A stretch of 5,003 nt of DNA from Actinomycetota bacterium (GTDB lineage: Bacteria; Actinomycetota; Acidimicrobiia; IMCC26256; PALSA-610): assembly GCA_030839105.1 (NCBI GenBank), contig JAUZEI010000505.1, positions 1-5,003 on the forward strand, given 5' to 3'. Positions 1 to 5,003 of the stretch are shown in pieces (the first letter of the stretch is position 1; the number at the start of each line of letters is the position of its first letter). The translations under genes were made by a program, and so were the position numbers. The notes under the pieces are model-generated. The model was not told where the DNA came from, searched no databases, and saw only the letters and a list, made by a program, of their open reading frames with translations.

Positions 1-396
1 CTCGACGAGTTATGGCGGCTCGGCCTCGAGAACGATGCGCTCGACGATCCGCGGCTCGCCGGTCGCCTCGCGCAGGCATTCGTCGAGGTCCGCATCTTCC
101 AGCTCCACAACTGGCGGTCGATCTCCCGCACCGCGAAGGGCGACGATCCGGGACCGGTCGGCAGCATCAACAAGCTCTGGTGGAGCGAGATGAGCAAGCG
201 GCTCCACGACACCGCGATGGCGGTCGTCGGGCCCGCCCAGCCGTTGTGGCGCGGGGCCGAGGGCAACCCCGGCGACGGGGCCTGGCAGCGGTCGTGGCTC
301 TACTACCAGGCCAGTTCCATCTGGGCGGGCACCAACGAGATCCAGCGCAACGTCATCGGCGAGCGCACGCTGGGCCTGCCTCGCGAGAAGAAGTGA
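1..396 (+). CDS. Acyl-CoA dehydrogenase family protein, C-terminal fragment (5' end outside window)
   Basis: This is the last 131 residues of a flavin-dependent acyl-CoA dehydrogenase, which introduces an alpha,beta double bond into an acyl-CoA thioester in the cytoplasm and passes electrons to an electron-transfer flavoprotein. The frame is open from base 1, with no start, so the gene begins upstream. The visible part is the C-terminal helical domain: a helix around residues 54-77 (GSINKLWWSEMSKRLHDTAM), then the family signature IWAGTNEIQRNVIGERTLGL at residues 107-126, ending PREKK. In this family the GTNEIQRN segment contributes to FAD binding across the subunit interface. The ending resembles actinobacterial FadE enzymes for steroid, branched or long-chain acyl-CoAs, but the catalytic base and substrate pocket lie outside the window, so substrate cannot be assigned. 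The cupredoxin gene starts 33 bases after the stop. Family call is firm; substrate unknown. Confidence 0.93.
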   Translation, partial: LDELWRLGLENDALDDPRLAGRLAQAFVEVRIFQLHNWRSISRTAKGDDPGPVGSINKLWWSEMSKRLHDTAMAVVGPAQPLWRGAEGNPGDGAWQRSWLYYQASSIWAGTNEIQRNVIGERTLGLPREKK

Positions 397-429
397 ACCA
401 CGCGTGCCGTCCGCTCCGTAGTACATGAC

Positions 430-771
430 ATGCAACGACGCATCTTCACCCTCATCGCCATCGCTGCCCTCTCCGTCGGTCTCGCCGCGTGCGGGAGCAG
501 CAGCAAGTCGTCCTCGCCGGCCGCGGGAACCGCGCAGATCACCATCGACTCCGGGTTCAAGTTCACCTCGACCGCGGTGACCGCCGGATCCACGGTCATG
601 GTTCAGAACAACAGCAACGCGACGCACACCGTGACCTCGGACGACTCGGGCAAGTTCAACGTGTCGATCGACGGCGGTAAGACCGCAACCTTCACGGCAC
701 CCGCGGCCGGCACGTACAAGTTCCACTGCAACATCCACAACTTCATGAAGGGAACCCTGACCGTCACCTGA
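430..771 (+). CDS. Cupredoxin-type copper-binding lipoprotein (plastocyanin-like)
   Basis: A complete 113-residue exported blue-copper-like protein. Residues 1-21 are a lipoprotein signal: MQRR, a hydrophobic stretch IFTLIAIAALSVGL, and lipobox L18-A-A-C21, with C21 expected to be lipidated and membrane-anchored. A Ser/Gly/Ala linker (22-35) leads to a single beta-sandwich domain. Candidate copper ligands are H66 (in NNSNATHTVTS), C100, H103 and M106, the last three in the plastocyanin-like pattern YKFHCNIHNFMKGTLTV. Together they give a full type-1 His-Cys-His-Met set. Such proteins carry electrons or bind copper outside the membrane; the partner is not visible here. The ATG at 430 is chosen because it gives a proper signal peptide, although no good Shine-Dalgarno precedes it (415-429). 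The gene lies 33 bases after the dehydrogenase stop and is followed by a strong terminator, so the two may be co-transcribed. An internal or leaderless promoter is equally possible. Confidence 0.9.
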   Translation: MQRRIFTLIAIAALSVGLAACGSSSKSSSPAAGTAQITIDSGFKFTSTAVTAGSTVMVQNNSNATHTVTSDDSGKFNVSIDGGKTATFTAPAAGTYKFHCNIHNFMKGTLTVT

Positions 772-794
772 GCGGTCCGGATCCCGTATCCCCG

Positions 795-829
795 AAAGCG
801 GGGCGCGATGTGATCGCGCCCCGCTTTTT
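795..829 (+). terminator. Strong intrinsic (Rho-independent) terminator after the cupredoxin gene
   Basis: A perfect inverted repeat pairs 795-808 (AAAGCGGGGCGCGA) with 814-827 (TCGCGCCCCGCTTT): 14 base pairs around the five-base loop TGTGA. The loop could shrink to three bases if T809 and A813 also pair. It runs straight into five T residues (825-829). It lies 23 bases after the cupredoxin stop and should end the dehydrogenase/cupredoxin transcript, separating it from the repeat protein. The opposite strand has only a short T run, so termination is mainly on the plus strand. Confidence 0.93.
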
Positions 830-995
830 CGCGTCCGTTCGCGTTATCGGCGTTCCGGGCTGTGCGCACGGTGTAACGCACCGGTCACGGTGCCGAGAGC
901 AGGGTCACCCCGCTTCACTCGCGTCCGGGTGACGCATCGCGATCTTGCGACTCGCCAATCCTGCGGGTCGTCCGATGACCAGAAAGAACGCACAC
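830..995 (+). promoter_or_regulatory. Intergenic leader of the repeat-protein gene, promoter expected but not resolved
   Basis: The space between the terminator and the proposed start at 996 must hold the promoter of the large gene, because the upstream unit is terminated. I cannot pick a convincing -35/-10 pair. Two inverted repeats are visible: GCACCG (878-883) with CGGTGC (888-893), and GTCACCC (904-910) with GGGTGAC (927-933). Both are short enough to occur by chance in GC-rich DNA. A weak purine-rich ribosome-binding site, AGAAAG at 981-986, sits nine bases before the ATG at 996. No match to a known riboswitch class was recognised. Confidence 0.35.
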
Positions 996-1076
996 ATGTC
1001 GCAAGTACGCCGCGCACTCGTCGCGCTCATCTCAGTGGTCGTCGTCGCACTGGGGTTCATGCCACTGGCATCGGCC
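996..1076 (+). other. Sec signal peptide of the repeat protein
   Basis: The first 27 residues from the ATG at 996 have a basic start (VRR at 4-6), a hydrophobic core (ALVALISVVVVALGFMPL) and a small-residue cleavage site, Ala25-Ser26-Ala27, followed by EAAAPGAQG. No twin-arginine consensus and no lipobox cysteine are present, so ordinary Sec export with signal peptidase I cleavage is expected. Starting at 945 or 975 would place 17 or 7 extra residues before it, which weakens those starts. Confidence 0.85.
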
Positions 1077-4000
1077 GAGGCCGCGGCCCCCGGCGCGCAG
1101 GGCGTAGCTTCGGCGCGCACCCAGGCGGCAGCGAGCGACGGTGGCTACTGGCTCGTCGGCAACGACGGCGGCATCTTCGCCGGCGGTGACGCCCACTCGC
1201 ACGGCTCCATGAGTGGGACCATGCTCAACCTGCCGATCGTCGGCATGGCGCCGACACCGGGCGGCACCGGATATTGGATGGTCGCATCCGACGGCGGCAT
1301 CTTCTCCTTCGGCGACGCCGCCTTCCACGGCAGCACCGGCGCCATCACCCTCAACCAGCCCATCGTCGGCATGACCTCCACACCCAGCGGTCACGGCTAC
1401 TGGCTCGTCGCATCCGACGGCGGCATCTTCTCCTTCGGCGACGCCGCCTTCCACGGCTCCACCGGCGCCATCACCCTCAACCAACCGATCGTCGGCATGG
1501 CAAGAACGCATTCCGGCAACGGGTACTGGTTCGTTGCGGCGGACGGTGGCGTCTTCTCCTTCGGCGACGCGAAGTTCTTCGGCGCACCGGCCGCGATCGG
1601 CGGCCCGATCGTCGGCATGGCCGCCGTCCCCGGCAACGCGCCCGCGACGAAGCTTGCGTTCACGCGTCAACCCAGCGCGTCCTCGGCCGCCCTTTCCACT
1701 TTTTCCCGCCAGCCGACGGTCACCGTGAAGAACTCCTTCGGCGGAACGGTGACGAACAACTCCAGCCCGGTACACCTGGCAATCACCGCCCCCGACGGGG
1801 GCGCGGCCGTTTCGTGCACGACTGACACGATGAACGCGGTCCACGGCGTCGCGTCGTTCGCGGGTTGCAACATCGACCGGACAGGTACCTACACGCTGAC
1901 TGCGACCGACGGTGTGTTGGCGCATGCCGTCAGCACGACGGTGACGATCACACCGGTAGCCGCGTCGGTCTCGGTCACGCGGGACGCGAGCGACTCGACC
2001 GGCGGCGTCGCGTTCCTGACCCAGCCCGTCGTGCACGTGCTCGACATCGACGGCAACACGATCACGAGCGACACGAGCGCCGTGCAGTTGACGATCGTGA
2101 ATCCCGCGGGCGCATTGCTCACGTGCGACGCAAACCCGAAGCAAGCAGTCGCGGGTGTCGCCACCTTCTCCGGTTGCATGATCGACAAGGCGGGCAGCTA
2201 CACGCTGACGGCAAGTGACGCCTCCTTGGCAACCGACACCACGACCACCGACATCACGGTCGGGCCCCCGGCTCAGGTCGGGTTCACGACCCAGCCGAGC
2301 GACGCCGCCAGCCTCGTCGCGTTCGGAACCCAACCCCATGTCGCGATCCAGGACGCGGGCGGGAACACCGTCGTCGGCAATACCACCGGCGTCAGCTTGA
2401 CGTTGACGACGCCCAACGGCGCCACGCTCGCGTGCACGCCGAACAACGGTCCCAGGGCCGCGGTTGCAGGAGTCGCATCGTTCGTCGGCTGCAACATCGA
2501 CAAGGCCGGCCCGTACACACTGCACGCGGCCGATGGATCCCTCGACACCGCGACCAGCAACGTGCTGAACATCACCGCCGCGGGCGCCGCGAAGCTCGCG
2601 TTCACCACCCAGCCGAGCGCGGTCGCCACCGGCGGAACCAACTTCGCGGCGCAACCGGTGGTCACCGTCCAGGATGCCTCGGGGAACACGGTCCTGACCG
2701 ACAACACCGGAGTGACACTCTCGATCACGACGCCCGCGGGCGCAGCACTCGGCTGCACGCCGAACAACGGCCCCCTCGCGGCGGTCAACGGCGTCGCCAC
2801 CTTCGCCGGGTGTGACATCGATCTCGCGAGTCTCACGCCCTACACACTCCACGCCGCGGACGGATCGTTGACCGTCGCGACGAGCACCGACATCACGGTG
2901 TCGGCCGGCGGTGCCGCGCGCCTCGCGTTCACGACTCAGCCCAGCACGGCCGCGACCGGCGGCACCGACTTCGCGGCCCAGCCCGTCGTCACGATTCAGG
3001 ATGCGGGTGGGAACACCGTCACCGGGAACAACACCGACGTCACCCTCACGCTCACGACCCCGGCCGGCGCTTCCCTCGGCTGCACGAGCAACACGGTCAC
3101 CGCATCAGCCGGCGTGGCGACCTTCGCGGGCTGCAACGTCAACCTGGCAAGCGTCACCCCGTACACGTTGCATGCGGCGGACAACACGATCGCCACCGCG
3201 ACCAGCACCGGCATCACCGTCTCCGTCGGCGACGCGGCCCAACTCGGCTTCGTGACCCAGCCCAGCGATACGGCAACCGGCGGCACGAACTTCGCATCCC
3301 AGCCCGCGGTCGCCATCCAGGACGCGGGCGGAAACACGGTCACGACCGACACCAGCGATGTGACGCTCAGCCTCACGACTCCTGCCGGCGCAGTCCTCGG
3401 CTGCGCGCCCGACAACGGTCCCCTCGCCGCGGTCAACGGCGTCGCGACGTTCTCCGGATGCGGGATCGACCTCGCCAGCACCACGCCCTACACGTTGCAC
3501 GCCGTCGACGGAATCTTCGCGACTGCGACCAGCACCGGCATCACGGTGTCGGTCGGCGCGGCCGTCGGGATCGCGTTCATCACCCAGCCCAGCACGACCG
3601 CGTTCGGGGGCACCGACTTCACCACGCAGCCGCAAGTCGCCATCCAGGACGCGGGCGGAAACACCGTGACGACAAGCGTCATCGGCGTGAGCCTGACGCT
3701 CACGACGCCGGCCGGCGCTTCGCTCGGTTGTACCGACAACGGTCCGGTATCCGCAGTAGCCGGAATCGTCACCTTCGCGGGCTGCGACATCAATCTCGCC
3801 AGCGCCACCCCGTACACCTTGCATGCGGCGAGTGGTCCGATCGTCGCCACGAGTACCGGCATCACGGTCTCGACCGGACCGGCCGCGCAGGTCGCCTTCA
3901 CCACGCAACCGAGCTCGTCGACCGGGGGCACCGACTTCATCACACAGCCCGCCGTGTCCGTACAAGACCTGGGCGGAAACATCGTCACGGGAGACACCAC

Positions 4001-4823
4001 CGGTGTGACGCTCACCATCACGACCCCCGCGGGCGCTCTCCTCTCCTGCACGAACAACGGCCCGGTGGCCGCGGTCGCCGGCGTCGCGACCTTCGCGGGA
4101 TGCGACATCGACAAGGCCGGCCCCGCGCCGTACACATTGCACGCCGACGGCGGACTCCTCGCGCCCGGAACCAGCGCGCCGTTCATGATCACCGTTGGTG
4201 CAGCAACCCACGTCTCGATCACAACCCAGCCGAGCGCGACTGCGACCGGCGGAACCAGCTTCGCCTCGCAGCCGGTCGTCACCGTGCTCGACGCGGGCGG
4301 CAACACGGTGATCGGTGACACGAGCGACGTCTCGCTGACGATCACCACGCCCGCGGGGGCCGCGCTCGGTTGCACGGCCAACACCGTCGCCGCCGTGGCC
4401 GGAGTCGCAACCTTCACCGGTTGCGACATCAACCTCGCCAGCGTCACTCCCTACACCCTGAACGCGTCGGACACGCCCCTCGTAGGCGACACCAGCACCG
4501 GCATCACGGTGTCCGTCGGCGGCGCGGCCCAGCTCGCGTTCACGACCCAACCGAGCGGCACCGCAACCGGCGGCACCAACTTCGCGCAGCAACCCGTCGT
4601 CACCGTGCAGGACGCGGGTGGCAACACCGTCACGAGCAACACCAGCGGCGTCACCCTGAGCATCACCACGCCCGCGGGGGCAGCCCTCGGGTGCACGTAC
4701 AACGGGCCCGTCGCCGCCAGCGCCGGCGTCGCAACCTCGGAGCGGAGCGCGGCGACCGTGCCGCGGGCGAGGAGCGTCGCGCCGCCCGCCCCCCGCTTGA
4801 CGACCGCCAGGGGCGCCGCGTAG
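996..4823 (+). CDS. Large secreted repeat protein: GYW/DGGIFSFGDA repeats followed by tandem Ig-like domains; 3' end not native
   Basis: The ORF encodes 1275 residues from the ATG at 996. This start is preferred over TTG 945 and ATG 975 because it begins a clean Sec signal peptide (residues 1-27, MSQVRRALVAL, hydrophobic core, cut after LASA) and follows AGAAAG at 981. Order: four 42-residue GYW repeats (about residues 50-218), then ten Ig-like units of about 105 residues. A typical unit reads LAFTTQPS, ATGG, QPVVTVQDAGGNTV, LTITTPAGA, LGCT, GVATFAGCDI, PYTLHAADG. Each complete unit has two cysteines, probably a disulfide. The protein is exported and most likely forms an elongated surface or extracellular structure; adhesion is an inference. 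No catalytic motif or C-terminal anchor is visible. The repeat pattern breaks at 4737, and the last 28 residues (SERSAATV to the stop) look like antisense of the kinase fragment, so the true gene is longer and its end is missing. I know no gene symbol for it. Confidence 0.85.
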   Translation: MSQVRRALVALISVVVVALGFMPLASAEAAAPGAQGVASARTQAAASDGGYWLVGNDGGIFAGGDAHSHGSMSGTMLNLPIVGMAPTPGGTGYWMVASDGGIFSFGDAAFHGSTGAITLNQPIVGMTSTPSGHGYWLVASDGGIFSFGDAAFHGSTGAITLNQPIVGMARTHSGNGYWFVAADGGVFSFGDAKFFGAPAAIGGPIVGMAAVPGNAPATKLAFTRQPSASSAALSTFSRQPTVTVKNSFGGTVTNNSSPVHLAITAPDGGAAVSCTTDTMNAVHGVASFAGCNIDRTGTYTLTATDGVLAHAVSTTVTITPVAASVSVTRDASDSTGGVAFLTQPVVHVLDIDGNTITSDTSAVQLTIVNPAGALLTCDANPKQAVAGVATFSGCMIDKAGSYTLTASDASLATDTTTTDITVGPPAQVGFTTQPSDAASLVAFGTQPHVAIQDAGGNTVVGNTTGVSLTLTTPNGATLACTPNNGPRAAVAGVASFVGCNIDKAGPYTLHAADGSLDTATSNVLNITAAGAAKLAFTTQPSAVATGGTNFAAQPVVTVQDASGNTVLTDNTGVTLSITTPAGAALGCTPNNGPLAAVNGVATFAGCDIDLASLTPYTLHAADGSLTVATSTDITVSAGGAARLAFTTQPSTAATGGTDFAAQPVVTIQDAGGNTVTGNNTDVTLTLTTPAGASLGCTSNTVTASAGVATFAGCNVNLASVTPYTLHAADNTIATATSTGITVSVGDAAQLGFVTQPSDTATGGTNFASQPAVAIQDAGGNTVTTDTSDVTLSLTTPAGAVLGCAPDNGPLAAVNGVATFSGCGIDLASTTPYTLHAVDGIFATATSTGITVSVGAAVGIAFITQPSTTAFGGTDFTTQPQVAIQDAGGNTVTTSVIGVSLTLTTPAGASLGCTDNGPVSAVAGIVTFAGCDINLASATPYTLHAASGPIVATSTGITVSTGPAAQVAFTTQPSSSTGGTDFITQPAVSVQDLGGNIVTGDTTGVTLTITTPAGALLSCTNNGPVAAVAGVATFAGCDIDKAGPAPYTLHADGGLLAPGTSAPFMITVGAATHVSITTQPSATATGGTSFASQPVVTVLDAGGNTVIGDTSDVSLTITTPAGAALGCTANTVAAVAGVATFTGCDINLASVTPYTLNASDTPLVGDTSTGITVSVGGAAQLAFTTQPSGTATGGTNFAQQPVVTVQDAGGNTVTSNTSGVTLSITTPAGAALGCTYNGPVAASAGVATSERSAATVPRARSVAPPAPRLTTARGAA
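1143..1649 (+). repeat. Four tandem GYW-x-VA-x-DGGIFSFGDA repeats (42 residues, 126 bases each)
   Basis: Units start at 1143, 1269, 1395 and 1521, spaced exactly 126 bases. Each reads GYW(L/M/F)V, then DGG(I/V)F, (S)FGDA, a small hydrophobic/Gly segment, and PIVGMA before a short linker. The first unit is the most diverged (DGGIFAGGDAHSHGS); the fourth is altered after FGDAKFFG (APAAIGG in place of STGAITLNQ) and runs into the Ig-like array. Repeats of this type occur at the N- or C-terminus of many secreted actinobacterial proteins. Their fold is not settled to my knowledge; the repeated short beta-strand pattern would suit a beta-propeller-like or solenoid structure, which is an inference. 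Confidence 0.85.
1650..4737 (+). repeat. Tandem array of Ig-like domains: nine complete units plus a truncated tenth
   Basis: Units begin at about 1650, 1962, 2271, 2589, 2916, 3237, 3561, 3885, 4206 and 4527, each 309-327 bases. Each complete unit has Cys in a (V/L)xC(T/D/A) context and a second Cys about 17-20 residues later in F(A/S/V/T)GC(N/D/M/G). The spacing suits an intradomain disulfide in a beta-sandwich. Units 1 and 2 are the most diverged, with NSFGGTV and DIDGNTI in place of QDAGGNTV. Units 4-10 are closer to each other and share longer DNA matches. The tenth keeps its first cysteine (LGCTYNGP) but ends at GVAT before the second. The pattern resembles bacterial Ig-like/invasin-type stalks, though I assign no specific Pfam family. 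Confidence 0.85.
4709..4740. other. Breakpoint joining the repeat-protein gene to an opposite-strand kinase gene
   Basis: Up to about 4737 the plus strand follows the Ig-like repeat (GPVAASAGVAT; unit 5 has TASAGVATFAGC). The next bases should encode FAGC and do not. Reading the minus strand inward from 5002, kinase-like sequence runs to SEV (4733-4741) and could plausibly continue as ATPALAAT down to 4709. From there it becomes antisense of the repeat. Both readings are acceptable within 4709-4737, so the two sequences may share a short stretch of chance homology there. Both genes are broken at the same place, which points to one joining event: assembly chimera, inversion or deletion. Confidence 0.75.
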
Positions 4824-5002
4824 AGAAGCCCGGCCAGGTCGTAGCCGCCGAGAAACGCCTCGGCCTCGCCGGCGGTCGAGAAGAGGACATCCGGAGCGGC
4901 CTCCTCGACGAGCCGCCGGGCCGCCCGCCGGCCCTGAGCGAGGAGCGGCCCCGCGGACGCCAGGTCGAGGCTGACGAGCGCGCCGTGGCCGCGAGCAAGC
5001 AC
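4736..5002 (-). CDS. PfkB/ribokinase-family sugar kinase, internal fragment (truncated at both ends)
   Basis: Read on the minus strand from the window edge, about 89 residues resemble the C-terminal half of a PfkB-family kinase, which phosphorylates a sugar or nucleoside with ATP in the cytoplasm. Visible family features are VSLDLASAGPL (residues 10-20), PDVLFSTAGEAEAFLGG (37-53, the usual D-V-L-F-x-N-x-x-E-A segment with Thr in place of Asn), and APLAVVKRGAGGATLLARG (63-81, the strand before the anion-hole region). In intact members a DTTGAGDAF motif with the catalytic Asp follows about 20 residues later; here the frame instead passes into antisense of the Ig-like repeats and stops near 4451. 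The catalytic motif and C-terminus are therefore missing. The 5' part lies outside the window. The first codon seen (GTG at 5002-5000) is unlikely to be the true start. Substrate cannot be assigned. Confidence 0.72.
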
Positions 5003-5003
5003 G

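Noticed and set aside
10..738. A 242-residue open frame on the minus strand across the dehydrogenase and cupredoxin
   Set aside because: Both plus-strand genes here have clear family signatures; the antisense frame has no recognisable domain and atypical Arg/Gly/Asp-rich composition.
878..893. Operator or riboswitch at the GCACCG/CGGTGC inverted repeat
   Set aside because: Six-base arms are expected by chance in DNA this GC-rich, and no known riboswitch core could be matched around it.
1032..2852. A 606-residue open frame on the minus strand
   Set aside because: It lies wholly antisense to the repeat protein, is rich in Arg/Gly/Asp/Val, and repeats with the same period as the plus-strand domains. 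It is a by-product of GC-rich codon use; the plus frame has a signal peptide and coherent domains.
3105..4592. A 495-residue open frame on the minus strand
   Set aside because: It is also antisense to the Ig-like array with the same periodicity, and has no recognisable domain of its own.
4451..4708. Continuation of the minus-strand kinase frame
   Set aside because: The frame stays open here, but the sequence (GPLYVHPRAAPAGV and onward) is the reverse of the Ig-like repeat and not kinase. It is read-through past the breakpoint.
1650..4737. CRISPR array or variable-number DNA satellite
   Set aside because: The period is over 300 bases, the units are diverged, and the reading frame is kept throughout with protein-level conservation. 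This is a domain repeat inside a gene.

Overview
The window is high-GC DNA with GC-ending codons throughout. It suggests an actinobacterium, most likely of the class Acidimicrobiia. The evidence is the type of acyl-CoA dehydrogenase C-terminus, a classical Ala-Ala-Cys lipoprotein signal, and the GYW-x-VA-x-DGGIFSFGDA surface repeats, which I associate with Acidimicrobiia. The lineage is an inference from protein style; no rRNA or other marker is present.

Layout: (1) 1-396 (+) is the C-terminal end of an acyl-CoA dehydrogenase that begins outside the window. (2) 430-771 (+) is a complete small cupredoxin-type copper lipoprotein, only 33 bases downstream, so it may share a transcript with the dehydrogenase. 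A strong intrinsic terminator (795-829) closes this block. (3) 830-995 is a short leader region with a possible hairpin. (4) 996-4823 (+) is a very large secreted repeat protein: signal peptide, four 42-residue GYW/DGGIFSFGDA repeats, then nine complete and one incomplete Ig-like domain of about 105 residues, each complete domain with a conserved cysteine pair. It looks like a cell-surface or extracellular structural/adhesive protein. (5) About 4736-5002 (-) is a fragment of a PfkB/ribokinase-family sugar kinase.

The most notable point is the junction at about 4709-4740. The tenth Ig-like domain stops in mid-domain, and from the same point a kinase runs in the opposite direction, also cut off just before its catalytic TGAGD region. 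Two unrelated genes are each broken at one breakpoint. That is what a chimeric assembly, or a real rearrangement with one end inside the repeat array, would look like. The last 28 residues of the large ORF (4737-4820) are therefore probably antisense kinase sequence and not a true C-terminus.

I see no pathway linking these genes. The dehydrogenase belongs to acyl-CoA catabolism, the cupredoxin to extracytoplasmic electron transfer or copper binding, and the repeat protein to the cell surface. I found no defence system, mobile element, CRISPR array or RNA gene, and no convincing new biological system.
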